In this document: one piece after another, positions 34,797 through 44,089 of the stretch
Layout of the letters: every line of letters starts with the position of its first letter
How positions within the stretch are numbered: the stretch's first letter is position 1
Source of the DNA: Bacteroidales bacterium
Lineage (GTDB): Bacteria; Bacteroidota; Bacteroidia; Bacteroidales; Marinilabiliaceae
Direction of reading: 5' to 3'
DNA length: 64,000 bases
NCBI GenBank assembly: GCA_900766825.1
Contig: CAAFWU010000070.1
Location: 1-64,000, forward strand
Made by a program: the position numbers and the translations under genes
Notes under the pieces: model-generated
What the model was told of the DNA's origin: nothing
Databases searched by the model: none
Seen by the model: the letters and a program-made list of their open reading frames with translations, nothing else

Positions 34797-34892
34797 CCGT
34801 GTGCGAATTGATACATTTTAATTCGGAACACAAACAAACAAGTGAAATAGCACCACACGAAACGGCAGCGGCTGCCCTTTGGTTGCGAAATA

Positions 34893-37800
34893 ATGAGCAA
34901 AGCTATAAAAAAAATCTTAACTGCACTATGGGTCACGCTGCTAACAGTGTTGTTACTCATGCTGTCGGTGTTCTTCGTCACACAGATACCCTCTGTGCAG
35001 ACGTGGGCAGGCGGTGTGGTCCAACGCTCGTTGGCTCAAGGACTTGGCATACCAGTGAGCATAGGCAGCATACGCTATTTCCCCTTTACATCGCTTAGCA
35101 TATCCACAGTAACCCTCATGGACCCCGACAGCGTGCCCATGATCTCGCTTGCACGCGTAAAGACCGACATATCAGTCAGTTCCCTACTATCGGACCAAAT
35201 TGAAATAACGCTGCTTCAGGCCGACAGTGTGAGTTTGGACATACGCCGTCGGGCCGATGGCACGCTCAACCTCAGTTGCTTAGGCGGAGAGGCGGAAGCC
35301 GACACCTGCGACATCGATGCCGAAACTGAGGCCGAAATTGAGGCGGAGTTGAACAATCTGCCCTCGGGGCCCATACTGTGCATTGACCGCATGAGTTTCA
35401 ATGGCTGCTCCATACGCTATTCACCCTTGGGAGATAAGAGCCTCAGCGTGCAAAACCTTGAGCTGGAGCTCGATACGCTGCGCATTGGGCCGAGGCTTAT
35501 TAGCGTTGACGTGCGCCATATTGGGGCCGACATACCCAGTCTGCTGCCCGAACGCGCCGAGATGCAAGCCTCGCTGAGTCTGAAGGGGGGCAATGAGAAT
35601 GGGCGTAGTCTGGACACGCTGACGGTGTCGCACTGCTGGATGACATCGGGCGATACCCGACTGAAACTGGAGAAGGCGATGGTGGTGATGGACAGCACCA
35701 CGGTGATGACTGCCGACGTAGAGATGCCAGTGGCTCAGATTAGCTCCGATTTGCTCACTAAACTAACAGGACGACCTATGCCCCCAATGGGATTGGGACT
35801 GAAAGGAAGCATAGACAGCTACGACATTGACATAGACTGGTTTAGGGTAACGATGGGTGAGCGCACCTTTGCCTCTGGCAGTGCCATCATGAGCCGACCC
35901 GACCACAATCCAGGACAGTTGCCGCCAACCATGATTACGATTTCTGAGGGGCGAACCGACTTGGGGGACATTGCCGCCGTGACAGGAGCCGAGATTGGGG
36001 TCGATATAATTAACACAGTGGGACTCATCGAGTTGCAAGGCACTGCTGAATTACTGCAGAGCAATGCACAAGCTGAGATGGAGCTTAAGACTCAGTTGGG
36101 CACCATTAATGTGGGGGGCACGGGCCGCACGAGCAACAAATGGACGGATGTGGTATTCACGGCCAACATGAGCATGGACGCCGATCTAAGCAAACCTACC
36201 AGTGGCACCCTTGGCAACACACGTCTGAATTTGGACGCCAACGGTAGACTGGAGGATGGCCGCCTGCGCTTTGCCATTGTGGACGGCATGGCACCCAACC
36301 TGCACCTCTGCGGTCTGGACTACGAGATGGCGGAGTTGGGCGCCATTGTGGAGCAGCACACCGCCAACGCCATGGTGCAGATTACAGACGAAGCCAACGG
36401 CATGCTCAAGATGATATGCGAGACCGACTGGGGCAACAAGCAAAGACCCTACACCTCGGTTACGCTGCACGCCAACGAGCTGAACATAAGCAAGATGGGA
36501 ATTGTGCCCATGCCTGACATAGAAGTCGACAGTACACAAGAGACCTCCCCCACCCTACCCCACAATGAGCCCACAATTCGCCTGAGTGCCAAGGTGCGAG
36601 CCGAGGTTGAGGGACGCGATATTGCCACGGCCGACGGAGCACTGCAAATTGCCGACCTGAGCATTGAGACCCCCAAAGAGAGAGCCAGCATGGAGAGCCT
36701 GCAGGCGGAGTTGACCACCGACAGCTTGGGCAACAGGGAGATTGTGTTCGAGGGTGACAAGGTGAACGGGCGCATTAGTGGCACCTATGACATTGCAGGT
36801 CTGAGTAGCGAACTCACCAATCAGGCTCGCTTGGCTATGCCCAGCCTTTTTGCACAGAGTGTGGCTAAGGAAGGAAACAGGAGTTACAATAAGAGCAATA
36901 AGTCTGAGACCCAACAGAATACGACAGTGCAGAGGCAACAGATGGCCAACGTGGACATAACCCTAACGGATATTGAACCTCTGGTGAGGATTTGGGCACC
37001 ATCGTTGGCCATAGCGGACTCGATGCACCTACGCGGCAATGTGAACTCGGAGAGCCACACAGCGTGGTTTAGTGCCAGCACACCCCACTTATCTTTTGGC
37101 TCCGTTGAGGCACGAACACTGGAGGCTGGATTGCTGAGCGACAATGGCAGAATATCGGTTGGCGTGGCATCCGATGTACTGAATCTGCCAGTGTTGGGCA
37201 GAGCCTATGGATTGGCTGTGACGGCCGACGCCACAGATGATGTGCTGGCAGCCGACGCCCTGTGGAGCAACGTGAAGCCAAATGCAAAGGACAAAAACGA
37301 CATTGACGGTAGTGAGCCTAAGGGCATACTGAACACCGAGTTTAGCTTTGGGCGCGACGAGGAGGGGCAACTTAACATTGGCATTGCGGTGGATCAATCG
37401 CAACTGACCATGGGCAAAGATATTTGGATGCTGGACTCGACACACATAACGCTGAGTCCTAAGCTGATAGACGTTAGCAACCTATACCTATACCACAACG
37501 ACCGCATGATACGAGCCGCAGGCAGGGCATCGGAGCAGGCGGAGGACACGCTTAGGCTCGAGATACAAAAGATTGACATAGAGAGCCTTATGGCAGACAT
37601 GAAGTCAACACGCTTCAGTTTGGCTGGCGACCTATATAGTAGGGCTTCGTTTAGTTCGCTGCTGAGCAAACCGAGTGCCAAGGTGGAGGCTTGGATAGAG
37701 AACTTGTATGTGGATGGGGACCGACTGGAACACATGGACATAGGTGCAGATTGGCAGCCCGAGGCGGACCAACTGGATCTGGGCATAACAATTGTGACAG

Positions 37801-39596
37801 GGGGCAAGCCAAGGGCAGTGGCCAACGGTTACGTGAACATGCTGCGCAAGGATATGCGGATTGACTTTGGCATAGACAGCCTATCGGCGGGATTCCTTAA
37901 CTTCTATTTGGATGCATGCATTGACAGTTGGCGAGGGACCACAAGCGGCAACCTGAGTTTGAGCGGTCCGCTGGACGACATAAAGCTGAACGCGGGGCTT
38001 AAGATGAACAACGACAACTACTTCCGCGTTATGGAGACCAACACAACATATCATATTGACCACGACGACTCGCTATTTCTTACCCCTACGCGGATGATTT
38101 TTAATAACATACGCTTTAGCGACGACTATGAGGGCAACGGTGTGGGACAGCAAGGTCGTGGTCAGAAGGGAACACGCGGACATATGGGCATCTTTGGGGG
38201 CGACATAAAGCACGATATGTTCTCGAACCTGCAGATTGGGCTAAAGTTCGATGTGTTTAACTTGCTGCTGCTGAACACCACAGCAAGGGAGAGTCAGGCA
38301 TATTATGGCAAGGTGTTCGGCACGGGTCATATGGATGTGTTGGGCATAACGGACGACATATTGATAGACATCAAGGCTCAGACGGAGGCCAACTCGACAT
38401 TCTGCGTGGTGCCAACAGCCAAGACCGAGTTGTCGCAACAGGACTACATATCTTTTGTTAGTCACCACAAAGCAGAGGACAACGAGGAGACTAATGGAGA
38501 TGGGGGCAGCGAGAGCACACGCATTGCGGGCATGGGCACACGAGCCAATCTGGACCTGACCATTACGCCCGATGCCGAGCTGTCGGTAATCATCAACCCT
38601 CAGACCGACAATAGGTTGAGTGGCAGGGGCAATGGGCAACTGCAGATAACGGTGGACCGCAATGGAGACTTGAATATGTTTGGTGACTACGTCATAAACC
38701 AGGGATTGTACAACTTCTCGTTCGAGAACGTGATTAGCAAACAGTTTGTGATTAACGACGGAGGTCACATAACATGGGATGGCGGTCCGTACGATGCCAA
38801 TGTAGACATCACGGCCACTTATAAGCTTAAGGCATCGCTCTATGATCTGGTGAAGGGTGGAGCCGATGAGACAAACAACGACCTAAAACGTCGTGTACCT
38901 ATCAACTGCAACATATTGCTTAGCAATAAGTTGACCAATCCAGATGTTAACTTTGACATCGAGATTCCTTCGTCGCAGAACTTCAACCAATATGCTTTTG
39001 ACCAATATGTGTCTACGCCCGAGGAGATGAGTCGTCAGGTGTTCTCTCTGTTGGTTACAGGTCGATTTTATGCCACTCAGGACGCAACGTCGCAGAACGC
39101 CGACGGCACAGATTACTTGGGCACTACGGCATCGGAATTGCTTAGCAATCAGCTGAGTAATATGTTCTCGAAGAATAAATATAATCTGGGAGTGGGCGTA
39201 AACTATCGTCCAGGCGACGAGGTGACGAACGAAGAGTATGAAGTTGCAATACAGACTCAGGTTATGGACAACAAGATAATGCTGAGTGGCAACATTGGCT
39301 ATGGACGTGATGCATCGGGTTCGGGATCGGACGATGGGTCGCTCATTGGAGACTTTGACGTTGAGGTGAAGCTGAACAAGCGAGGAAACATAAGGGCAAA
39401 GGCTTATACTCACTCAAATAACGATGTGATTTACGAGACATCGCCCACTACACAAGGCATTGGCATATCGTTTCAAGAGGAGTTTAACTCGTTCCGAGAG
39501 CTGGTGCGATGGTACTGGAACCGAATATTTCACCGAAGGAAGAATAGGGAGGCCATGAAGGGTGAAGAGACTGCACCGACTCAGGAGGGGGAATAG
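34893..39596 (+). CDS. tamB: TamB-like translocation/assembly module protein
   Basis: 1567 residues. An N-terminal membrane helix (ILTALWVTLLTVLLLMLSVFFV) anchors a very long beta-rich periplasmic body, as in AsmA/TamB bridge proteins. The C-terminal DUF490 domain (about 1130-1540) ends with a barrel-like stretch (YNLGVGVNYRPGD, VMDNKIMLSGNIGYGRD, FQEEFNSFRELVRWYWNRIF). It takes part in outer-membrane protein insertion or lipid transport between membranes. No tamA/bamA-like gene is adjacent here. Confidence 0.92.
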   Translation: MSKAIKKILTALWVTLLTVLLLMLSVFFVTQIPSVQTWAGGVVQRSLAQGLGIPVSIGSIRYFPFTSLSISTVTLMDPDSVPMISLARVKTDISVSSLLSDQIEITLLQADSVSLDIRRRADGTLNLSCLGGEAEADTCDIDAETEAEIEAELNNLPSGPILCIDRMSFNGCSIRYSPLGDKSLSVQNLELELDTLRIGPRLISVDVRHIGADIPSLLPERAEMQASLSLKGGNENGRSLDTLTVSHCWMTSGDTRLKLEKAMVVMDSTTVMTADVEMPVAQISSDLLTKLTGRPMPPMGLGLKGSIDSYDIDIDWFRVTMGERTFASGSAIMSRPDHNPGQLPPTMITISEGRTDLGDIAAVTGAEIGVDIINTVGLIELQGTAELLQSNAQAEMELKTQLGTINVGGTGRTSNKWTDVVFTANMSMDADLSKPTSGTLGNTRLNLDANGRLEDGRLRFAIVDGMAPNLHLCGLDYEMAELGAIVEQHTANAMVQITDEANGMLKMICETDWGNKQRPYTSVTLHANELNISKMGIVPMPDIEVDSTQETSPTLPHNEPTIRLSAKVRAEVEGRDIATADGALQIADLSIETPKERASMESLQAELTTDSLGNREIVFEGDKVNGRISGTYDIAGLSSELTNQARLAMPSLFAQSVAKEGNRSYNKSNKSETQQNTTVQRQQMANVDITLTDIEPLVRIWAPSLAIADSMHLRGNVNSESHTAWFSASTPHLSFGSVEARTLEAGLLSDNGRISVGVASDVLNLPVLGRAYGLAVTADATDDVLAADALWSNVKPNAKDKNDIDGSEPKGILNTEFSFGRDEEGQLNIGIAVDQSQLTMGKDIWMLDSTHITLSPKLIDVSNLYLYHNDRMIRAAGRASEQAEDTLRLEIQKIDIESLMADMKSTRFSLAGDLYSRASFSSLLSKPSAKVEAWIENLYVDGDRLEHMDIGADWQPEADQLDLGITIVTGGKPRAVANGYVNMLRKDMRIDFGIDSLSAGFLNFYLDACIDSWRGTTSGNLSLSGPLDDIKLNAGLKMNNDNYFRVMETNTTYHIDHDDSLFLTPTRMIFNNIRFSDDYEGNGVGQQGRGQKGTRGHMGIFGGDIKHDMFSNLQIGLKFDVFNLLLLNTTARESQAYYGKVFGTGHMDVLGITDDILIDIKAQTEANSTFCVVPTAKTELSQQDYISFVSHHKAEDNEETNGDGGSESTRIAGMGTRANLDLTITPDAELSVIINPQTDNRLSGRGNGQLQITVDRNGDLNMFGDYVINQGLYNFSFENVISKQFVINDGGHITWDGGPYDANVDITATYKLKASLYDLVKGGADETNNDLKRRVPINCNILLSNKLTNPDVNFDIEIPSSQNFNQYAFDQYVSTPEEMSRQVFSLLVTGRFYATQDATSQNADGTDYLGTTASELLSNQLSNMFSKNKYNLGVGVNYRPGDEVTNEEYEVAIQTQVMDNKIMLSGNIGYGRDASGSGSDDGSLIGDFDVEVKLNKRGNIRAKAYTHSNNDVIYETSPTTQGIGISFQEEFNSFRELVRWYWNRIFHRRKNREAMKGEETAPTQEGE

Positions 39597-39731
39597 GAAT
39601 TAGGTTAAATAGTATGACGAGTTAACACAAATTGAACATTTGGGAGCGTGCTGACGTATACACCCTTTGGACTCTTAGAGAACAACACTCGAAAAAGGAA
39701 AAACATAAACCCCGAAAAATAACATCTATCG

Positions 39732-40598
39732 ATGAGAAAACAGTTGACAAAGATGGTCATGGCAGCCGTTGGCACCATGATGAGTCTGATGGGCATGGCC
39801 CAGACGCAAAACTGCGTGCCCACAGCGGCCGACTACGAGAAGTTTGCCAAAACAAAGACGGTTGTGGTGCTGGACGACAATATGTGGAGCGACTACAACA
39901 TGGCCATAAAGAAGGACATGAAAAACGAGTGGACGGTGACGAACGTGGAGTATGTGAACATGAGCAAGTTCGAAAAGATGCGTCAGGACCCACAGTACTC
40001 GTTCTTGATGACCACAACGGTTACCTATCCCGAGGATAAGATTAAGGCTAAGTACACCTACTTGAGTTTGTTGCTGGGCAAGAAGACTCAGAAGTTGAAG
40101 AATATGCCCGATTTGATATCGGTTCCCTTGGCCTATGCCAATGTTGACGACCAGAGTTTGTGGACATATAAGTTGCCTGCGCTAATCCGCTTTATGCTGA
40201 AGCATGTGGAGGCAATGAAGGCTAATCCCTCATTGATTAGCGAGTCGCCCTTGCTGATGTACAACAAAAACAGTATTAGTCTGAAAAACAAGACTTTGTA
40301 CTTAGTAAAGAGTGAGTTGGATCCTGAGTTGCGAACCGAGAATGCAGTGAAGGCAGTATACCCATACAAGTTTAAGTTTGTGTCTACATCGGAGGTGCGC
40401 ACAGCCATAGAGAACAAGGATGCAGATGTGGTATTTTTGCACAAGGTGGGTCCTGGCGACAAGAGCAAAACACGCTGCTACAAGATGCTGATGGGAGCAT
40501 CGGATGCCGAGGTTTATTACTTTGATTATCATATGATCAACGCTCGCAACCCAGATTGTTTACGTCCCGAAGATCTTAAGAAGATTGCTAAGAACTAA
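39732..40598 (+). CDS. secreted protein of unknown function
   Basis: 288 residues. Signal peptide ends SLMGMAQTQ. The rest is a mixed alpha/beta soluble protein with no Cys pair, lipobox or catalytic motif I recognise. It begins 135 bases after tamB and ends before a strong terminator, so it may be cotranscribed with tamB. The coding character is good. Confidence 0.75.
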   Translation: MRKQLTKMVMAAVGTMMSLMGMAQTQNCVPTAADYEKFAKTKTVVVLDDNMWSDYNMAIKKDMKNEWTVTNVEYVNMSKFEKMRQDPQYSFLMTTTVTYPEDKIKAKYTYLSLLLGKKTQKLKNMPDLISVPLAYANVDDQSLWTYKLPALIRFMLKHVEAMKANPSLISESPLLMYNKNSISLKNKTLYLVKSELDPELRTENAVKAVYPYKFKFVSTSEVRTAIENKDADVVFLHKVGPGDKSKTRCYKMLMGASDAEVYYFDYHMINARNPDCLRPEDLKKIAKN

Positions 40599-40625
40599 GG
40601 GTTCTTTACAGAACAATTATATATC

Positions 40626-40672
40626 ACCCCACCCAAGCAGAAGTATATTATGGCTTGGGTGGGGTTTTGTTT
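40626..40672 (+). terminator. terminator after the unknown secreted protein
   Basis: Arms CCCCACCCAAGC and GCTTGGGTGGGG around a short loop, then TTTTG and TTTTT. It separates the plus-strand gene from the convergent AAA/nuclease gene. Confidence 0.8.
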
Positions 40673-40706
40673 TTAGGGGAGAGGGTTATTTTAGAGAATC
40701 AATAAT

Positions 40707-42365
40707 TCAGTTATTCAAACACCCAAACGTCTCTTTATAGTTCACAACCTTCTCAATCAAACACCTATGATGTTTAGTCTCAGCATCATAAGTTACACCC
40801 ACAAGCACAGCCTCACGCCCTGGATGGTAGCGAAAGGCATGAGCATAGTTCCGACTCTTAATCTGCTCAATGGCAGAGGCTGGATTTCCATCCCTCTTTA
40901 GCTCTATGATAATCACGGGTTTCTGTGGTACCGTGGGCACCAGCACAACGTCGGCAAAACCACATCCCGAAGCCAGTTCGGAGAAAACCAAGTAATCTTT
41001 GCGAGCATAAAAGTATGCCATAAGGATCGCGCTCTGCATTGAAGACTCGCGATTGTATGTCAGCGGATGCGAAATGTCGGTATGCGAGTCATCAAGGGCA
41101 TGGGCCACTACCTCCGATTCGCCACATTCGGTAGCCTCAATCAATTTGCGGCCACTCTCCAGCATCCGCTGAATGGGTTCAAAACCCTTGGCTTTGGACA
41201 TAATGCGCAGCCAAGCACCCTTAATTTCGCCATTGGGAATGTGGCATGTTTGGTTGATGGGGTCGTAGGCCAAATAGCCAAGGTGAATAAGATAGGTGAA
41301 AATTTCGTCCTTACTGGCAAAGTGCTCCACATTATTGTTATAGCTCCAAATATCAACATCTATTCCCTTTTTCCCCTTTAATAATTCCTTTATATCATCC
41401 TGAATACCAGTAATATTGGCATCGATATACAATGTTATGGCTTCGAGTGCGCTCGTTGTTGTCCAATAGTTACTGAATTCATCCGACACAACTGCTTGAA
41501 CAACAGAATAGGGGTTAAAAATGTGAATGACAGGCTCGCCATCGCCATTGGGCTGGTTCATTTCCTTTCTGCTCTTTTTGAAACTATAGCCATCGTACAT
41601 GAGCTTGCACATCTCAAAATCTACATCATGTTCTTGGCAAATATCTTTCACCTCGTTGGATGTCAGTCCAAAATACTGAGCAAAAGGACCAGGCTTGAGC
41701 ATGGTATACTCAGTAAAATTATTCAGTTTACTCTGAACCGTCTCGCGCAAAATGGGCAGTATGCCTGTGAGGTAGGCCAAACTGATGGCCTCTTGGGTTG
41801 CATTACTTTTGAATAGAGCGTTAAGAAATTCGATATACTCATCACATAGGGACGTTGGAACACTTTTATCGCGAATCAAGACATCGTACTCGTCAATTAT
41901 AATAACAAATTTCTCTCCTAACGCTTTATTAATGACACATATAGCATCCGCAATAACAGCATTGGCAGGGATTATTGCAGAGGGGAATTGCTCTCGTAAT
42001 TCATCAACTACGTCGGCCTGTAGTTTGTCTATAACCTGACTTTTATCTTTAGTTTTACTATAGAAACCCTGCAAATCAATTTGAATAACATTTAGTGAGT
42101 TAAGATACTTATCCCAACCCTCCTCTTTGCTAAGCTTCAGTTGTTCAAATATTTCTCGGCTATCGCAATTTTTAGAGTAATAGGCCGACATGAGGTTAGT
42201 CATCATCGTTTTGCCAAAACGACGGGCGCGGCTCATGCACACAAAGCAATCATCTGTTCCAATTAACTCGTTTAGTTCGTTGACCATTGGCGACTTGTCA
42301 ACATAAATTTTGGAATTTAATTTTTTGCGGAACTTAGCGTTGCCTGGGTTGACGAATATGCCCAT
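40707..42365 (-). CDS. AAA-ATPase-like protein with C-terminal PD-(D/E)XK domain
   Basis: 552 residues. The N-terminal AAA-ATPase_like domain has the atypical P-loop SRARRFGKTMM (45-55) and a Walker B-like VIIIDEYDVLI. The C-terminal DUF1703 region (about 440-530) holds GFADVVLVP and PVIIIELKRDG, a PD-(D/E)XK nuclease core. This family is abundant and variable in Bacteroidetes gut genomes. Function not established; mobile or defence-related roles are guesses. No partner gene is visible. Confidence 0.88.
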   Translation of the reverse strand: MGIFVNPGNAKFRKKLNSKIYVDKSPMVNELNELIGTDDCFVCMSRARRFGKTMMTNLMSAYYSKNCDSREIFEQLKLSKEEGWDKYLNSLNVIQIDLQGFYSKTKDKSQVIDKLQADVVDELREQFPSAIIPANAVIADAICVINKALGEKFVIIIDEYDVLIRDKSVPTSLCDEYIEFLNALFKSNATQEAISLAYLTGILPILRETVQSKLNNFTEYTMLKPGPFAQYFGLTSNEVKDICQEHDVDFEMCKLMYDGYSFKKSRKEMNQPNGDGEPVIHIFNPYSVVQAVVSDEFSNYWTTTSALEAITLYIDANITGIQDDIKELLKGKKGIDVDIWSYNNNVEHFASKDEIFTYLIHLGYLAYDPINQTCHIPNGEIKGAWLRIMSKAKGFEPIQRMLESGRKLIEATECGESEVVAHALDDSHTDISHPLTYNRESSMQSAILMAYFYARKDYLVFSELASGCGFADVVLVPTVPQKPVIIIELKRDGNPASAIEQIKSRNYAHAFRYHPGREAVLVGVTYDAETKHHRCLIEKVVNYKETFGCLNN

Positions 42366-42454
42366 ACTTTATCTCTTTTGTTAGTTGACGAATAAGTTTC
42401 TGAAACCGATTTAAATATAACAAAATTAGTCCTATTTGACCTCGCCCCCAATTT

Positions 42455-42570
42455 TTTACTAAAGTATCGCAAGTAATCATCCTCAAAACCATTATGCGTA
42501 AGTAAAGTATGTTTAGCCACACCAACGTGGGGGGAGCACCCCGAAGAGGCAGCATACCATAGCTCATGGC
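42455..42570 (+). repeat. dispersed repeat, copy 2, degenerate
   Basis: Contains the TTTACTAAAGTATCGCAAGT motif of 164-183 and then the AGTATGTTTAGCC block of 288-300, in the same order and orientation. The following palindromes (CCCCGAAGAGGC) are eroded. The interval 42366-42701 otherwise shows nothing gene-like. Confidence 0.5.
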
Positions 42571-42701
42571 AGCACATAGAGGAAACAGCCCACACCTAAA
42601 AAAATTTGTCTTCACACTACGTGTTTTACACAACTGAGTTGTCATAAGGGTGAAAGGGGATTGAAAAATCCTGATGTTAAACTGTTAATAATTCTGGGTG
42701 C

Positions 42702-42929
42702 ATGGAGTTCATTTTTGAATTATTTGCCGAGCTATTGGGCAAAAATGAGAGTGCAGACAAGTGCACCTCCGAGAAAGAACAAGTTGCTGCGCGTGAGAAA
42801 ATGCGCATGCAAGCTTTGGAAGATGACGCCGCCGACCTTATGCGATGCGAAGAGCAGGAGAGTGCAGAGGCTGAGAGAGAGGAGGAGACCGAATCGGTTA
42901 ATATCTTCAGCTTTGTCAACTTCCATTAA
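42702..42929 (+). CDS. small acidic hypothetical protein upstream of fecR
   Basis: 75 residues, highly charged and predicted helical (MEFIFELFAELLGKNES ... MRCEEQESAEAEREEETESV). It occupies the place where an ECF sigma factor normally precedes fecR but shows no sigma-factor similarity. A competing frame at 42661-42936 has poor coding character. Moderately likely to be real. Confidence 0.45.
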   Translation: MEFIFELFAELLGKNESADKCTSEKEQVAAREKMRMQALEDDAADLMRCEEQESAEAEREEETESVNIFSFVNFH

Positions 42930-43038
42930 AGACTAAAAGGACGTATTGGAAGGCTCTGCGTCAGGACTTTGGGCATTTGCGTACGTTTGGCAAACTCTAT
43001 ATAATTAATAGGAGTTGACCAAAGGATCGGCTTCTAAA

Positions 43039-44052
43039 TCGATGACTCAACTTCTGGAAAACGTCTTGAATAAGAGACAAAAGATGAATACGAAACACGA
43101 CATATCATCCGAGGGCATAAGCGACCTACTCAGGACTGCCGAAAAGGGGCAGATGACTGAGGGTCAGGCTTCGGCTCTGCGTGAGGTTCTGGAGATTGAG
43201 GCTCACAAGGGCGAGGCTTGGCGCAAGGTGGCTCAGGCGGCACACTTGTCGGTTGGCCTTAACACAATTGGCACAATTGGGGCTGAGACAGAGAACGACA
43301 GGAGGGATGAGAGCTCGCGCACCATACCTCTGTGGCGCAAGGTGACCAAAGTGGCTCTGCGCGCTGCGGCTGTGCTATTGCCACTGGCTGTGGCTCTGTG
43401 GTTTGTTATTGTGGACCCTATGGGCAACAGCACAACATACATTGCCGAGGCTCAGAACGACACTGTGGCTCTGCCCGATGGGTCGCAAGTGATACTCTAT
43501 CAGGGTTCTAAGCTCACCTACGCTCAGGCGGAGACAGAACGACGTGTTGAGTTGGAGGGTTTGGCTCGCTTCGAGGTTAAGCACGATGAGAGCATGCCCT
43601 TTGTGGTGGACGCTAAGCAGGCTCAGGTGCGAGTGCTGGGCACAGTATTCAGCGTGGAGCACTGGCAGGGGGCGGAGAGAGTTCGCACTCGGGTGGAGCA
43701 AGGCAAGGTGGCCATGACGGCAGCCTCGGGCAAGAGCGTGACGCTCACGGCTCAGCAGGAGGCCACATGGGATGGACACCACTTGACCAAATGCTCGATG
43801 GCTTGCAGCAACACAGTGCTGGGTTCACACAACATAACCTTTAACAAGGCATCGTTGCAACAGGTGGCAAATGAGTTGCTCACATGCTACCACGGCGAGA
43901 TTAAGGGAGTGAACTTCAACTGCTCGGAAGATAACACACTCATTACCACGGCCTTTGAGGATCAGAGTTTGGAGAGCGTGCTGGAGGAGTTGACTATGCA
44001 CTTTGGCAAAAAACTCTCTATTCGTAATGGCTATCTGACAATATCTGACTAA
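43039..44052 (+). CDS. FecR-family anti-sigma / signal-transducing protein
   Basis: 337 residues from the ATG at 43039 (TTG at 43015 and ATG at 43084 are alternatives). An N-terminal cytoplasmic part (about 15-80) is followed by one membrane helix (ALRAAAVLLPLAVALWFVIV), the FecR periplasmic domain (ALPDGSQVILYQGSKLTYAQ ... VRVLGTVFSVE) and the C-terminal secretin-like region (FNKASLQQVANELLTCYHGEI). It relays the state of the following TonB receptor to an ECF sigma factor, but none is encoded upstream here. Confidence 0.9.
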   Translation, partial: SMTQLLENVLNKRQKMNTKHDISSEGISDLLRTAEKGQMTEGQASALREVLEIEAHKGEAWRKVAQAAHLSVGLNTIGTIGAETENDRRDESSRTIPLWRKVTKVALRAAAVLLPLAVALWFVIVDPMGNSTTYIAEAQNDTVALPDGSQVILYQGSKLTYAQAETERRVELEGLARFEVKHDESMPFVVDAKQAQVRVLGTVFSVEHWQGAERVRTRVEQGKVAMTAASGKSVTLTAQQEATWDGHHLTKCSMACSNTVLGSHNITFNKASLQQVANELLTCYHGEIKGVNFNCSEDNTLITTAFEDQSLESVLEELTMHFGKKLSIRNGYLTISD

Positions 44053-44089
44053 TTTTGACTCTACTTGTGGAGCACACTGACAGATATCA

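Noticed and set aside
34694..34892. tRNA or small RNA in the tsaD-tamB gap
   Set aside because: No cloverleaf or T-loop consensus; only promoter-like motifs are visible.
42661..42936. 91-codon ORF in another frame over the acidic small ORF
   Set aside because: Its composition (many Cys, Trp, Arg) is unlike neighbouring genes; the 42702 frame has the better codon pattern.
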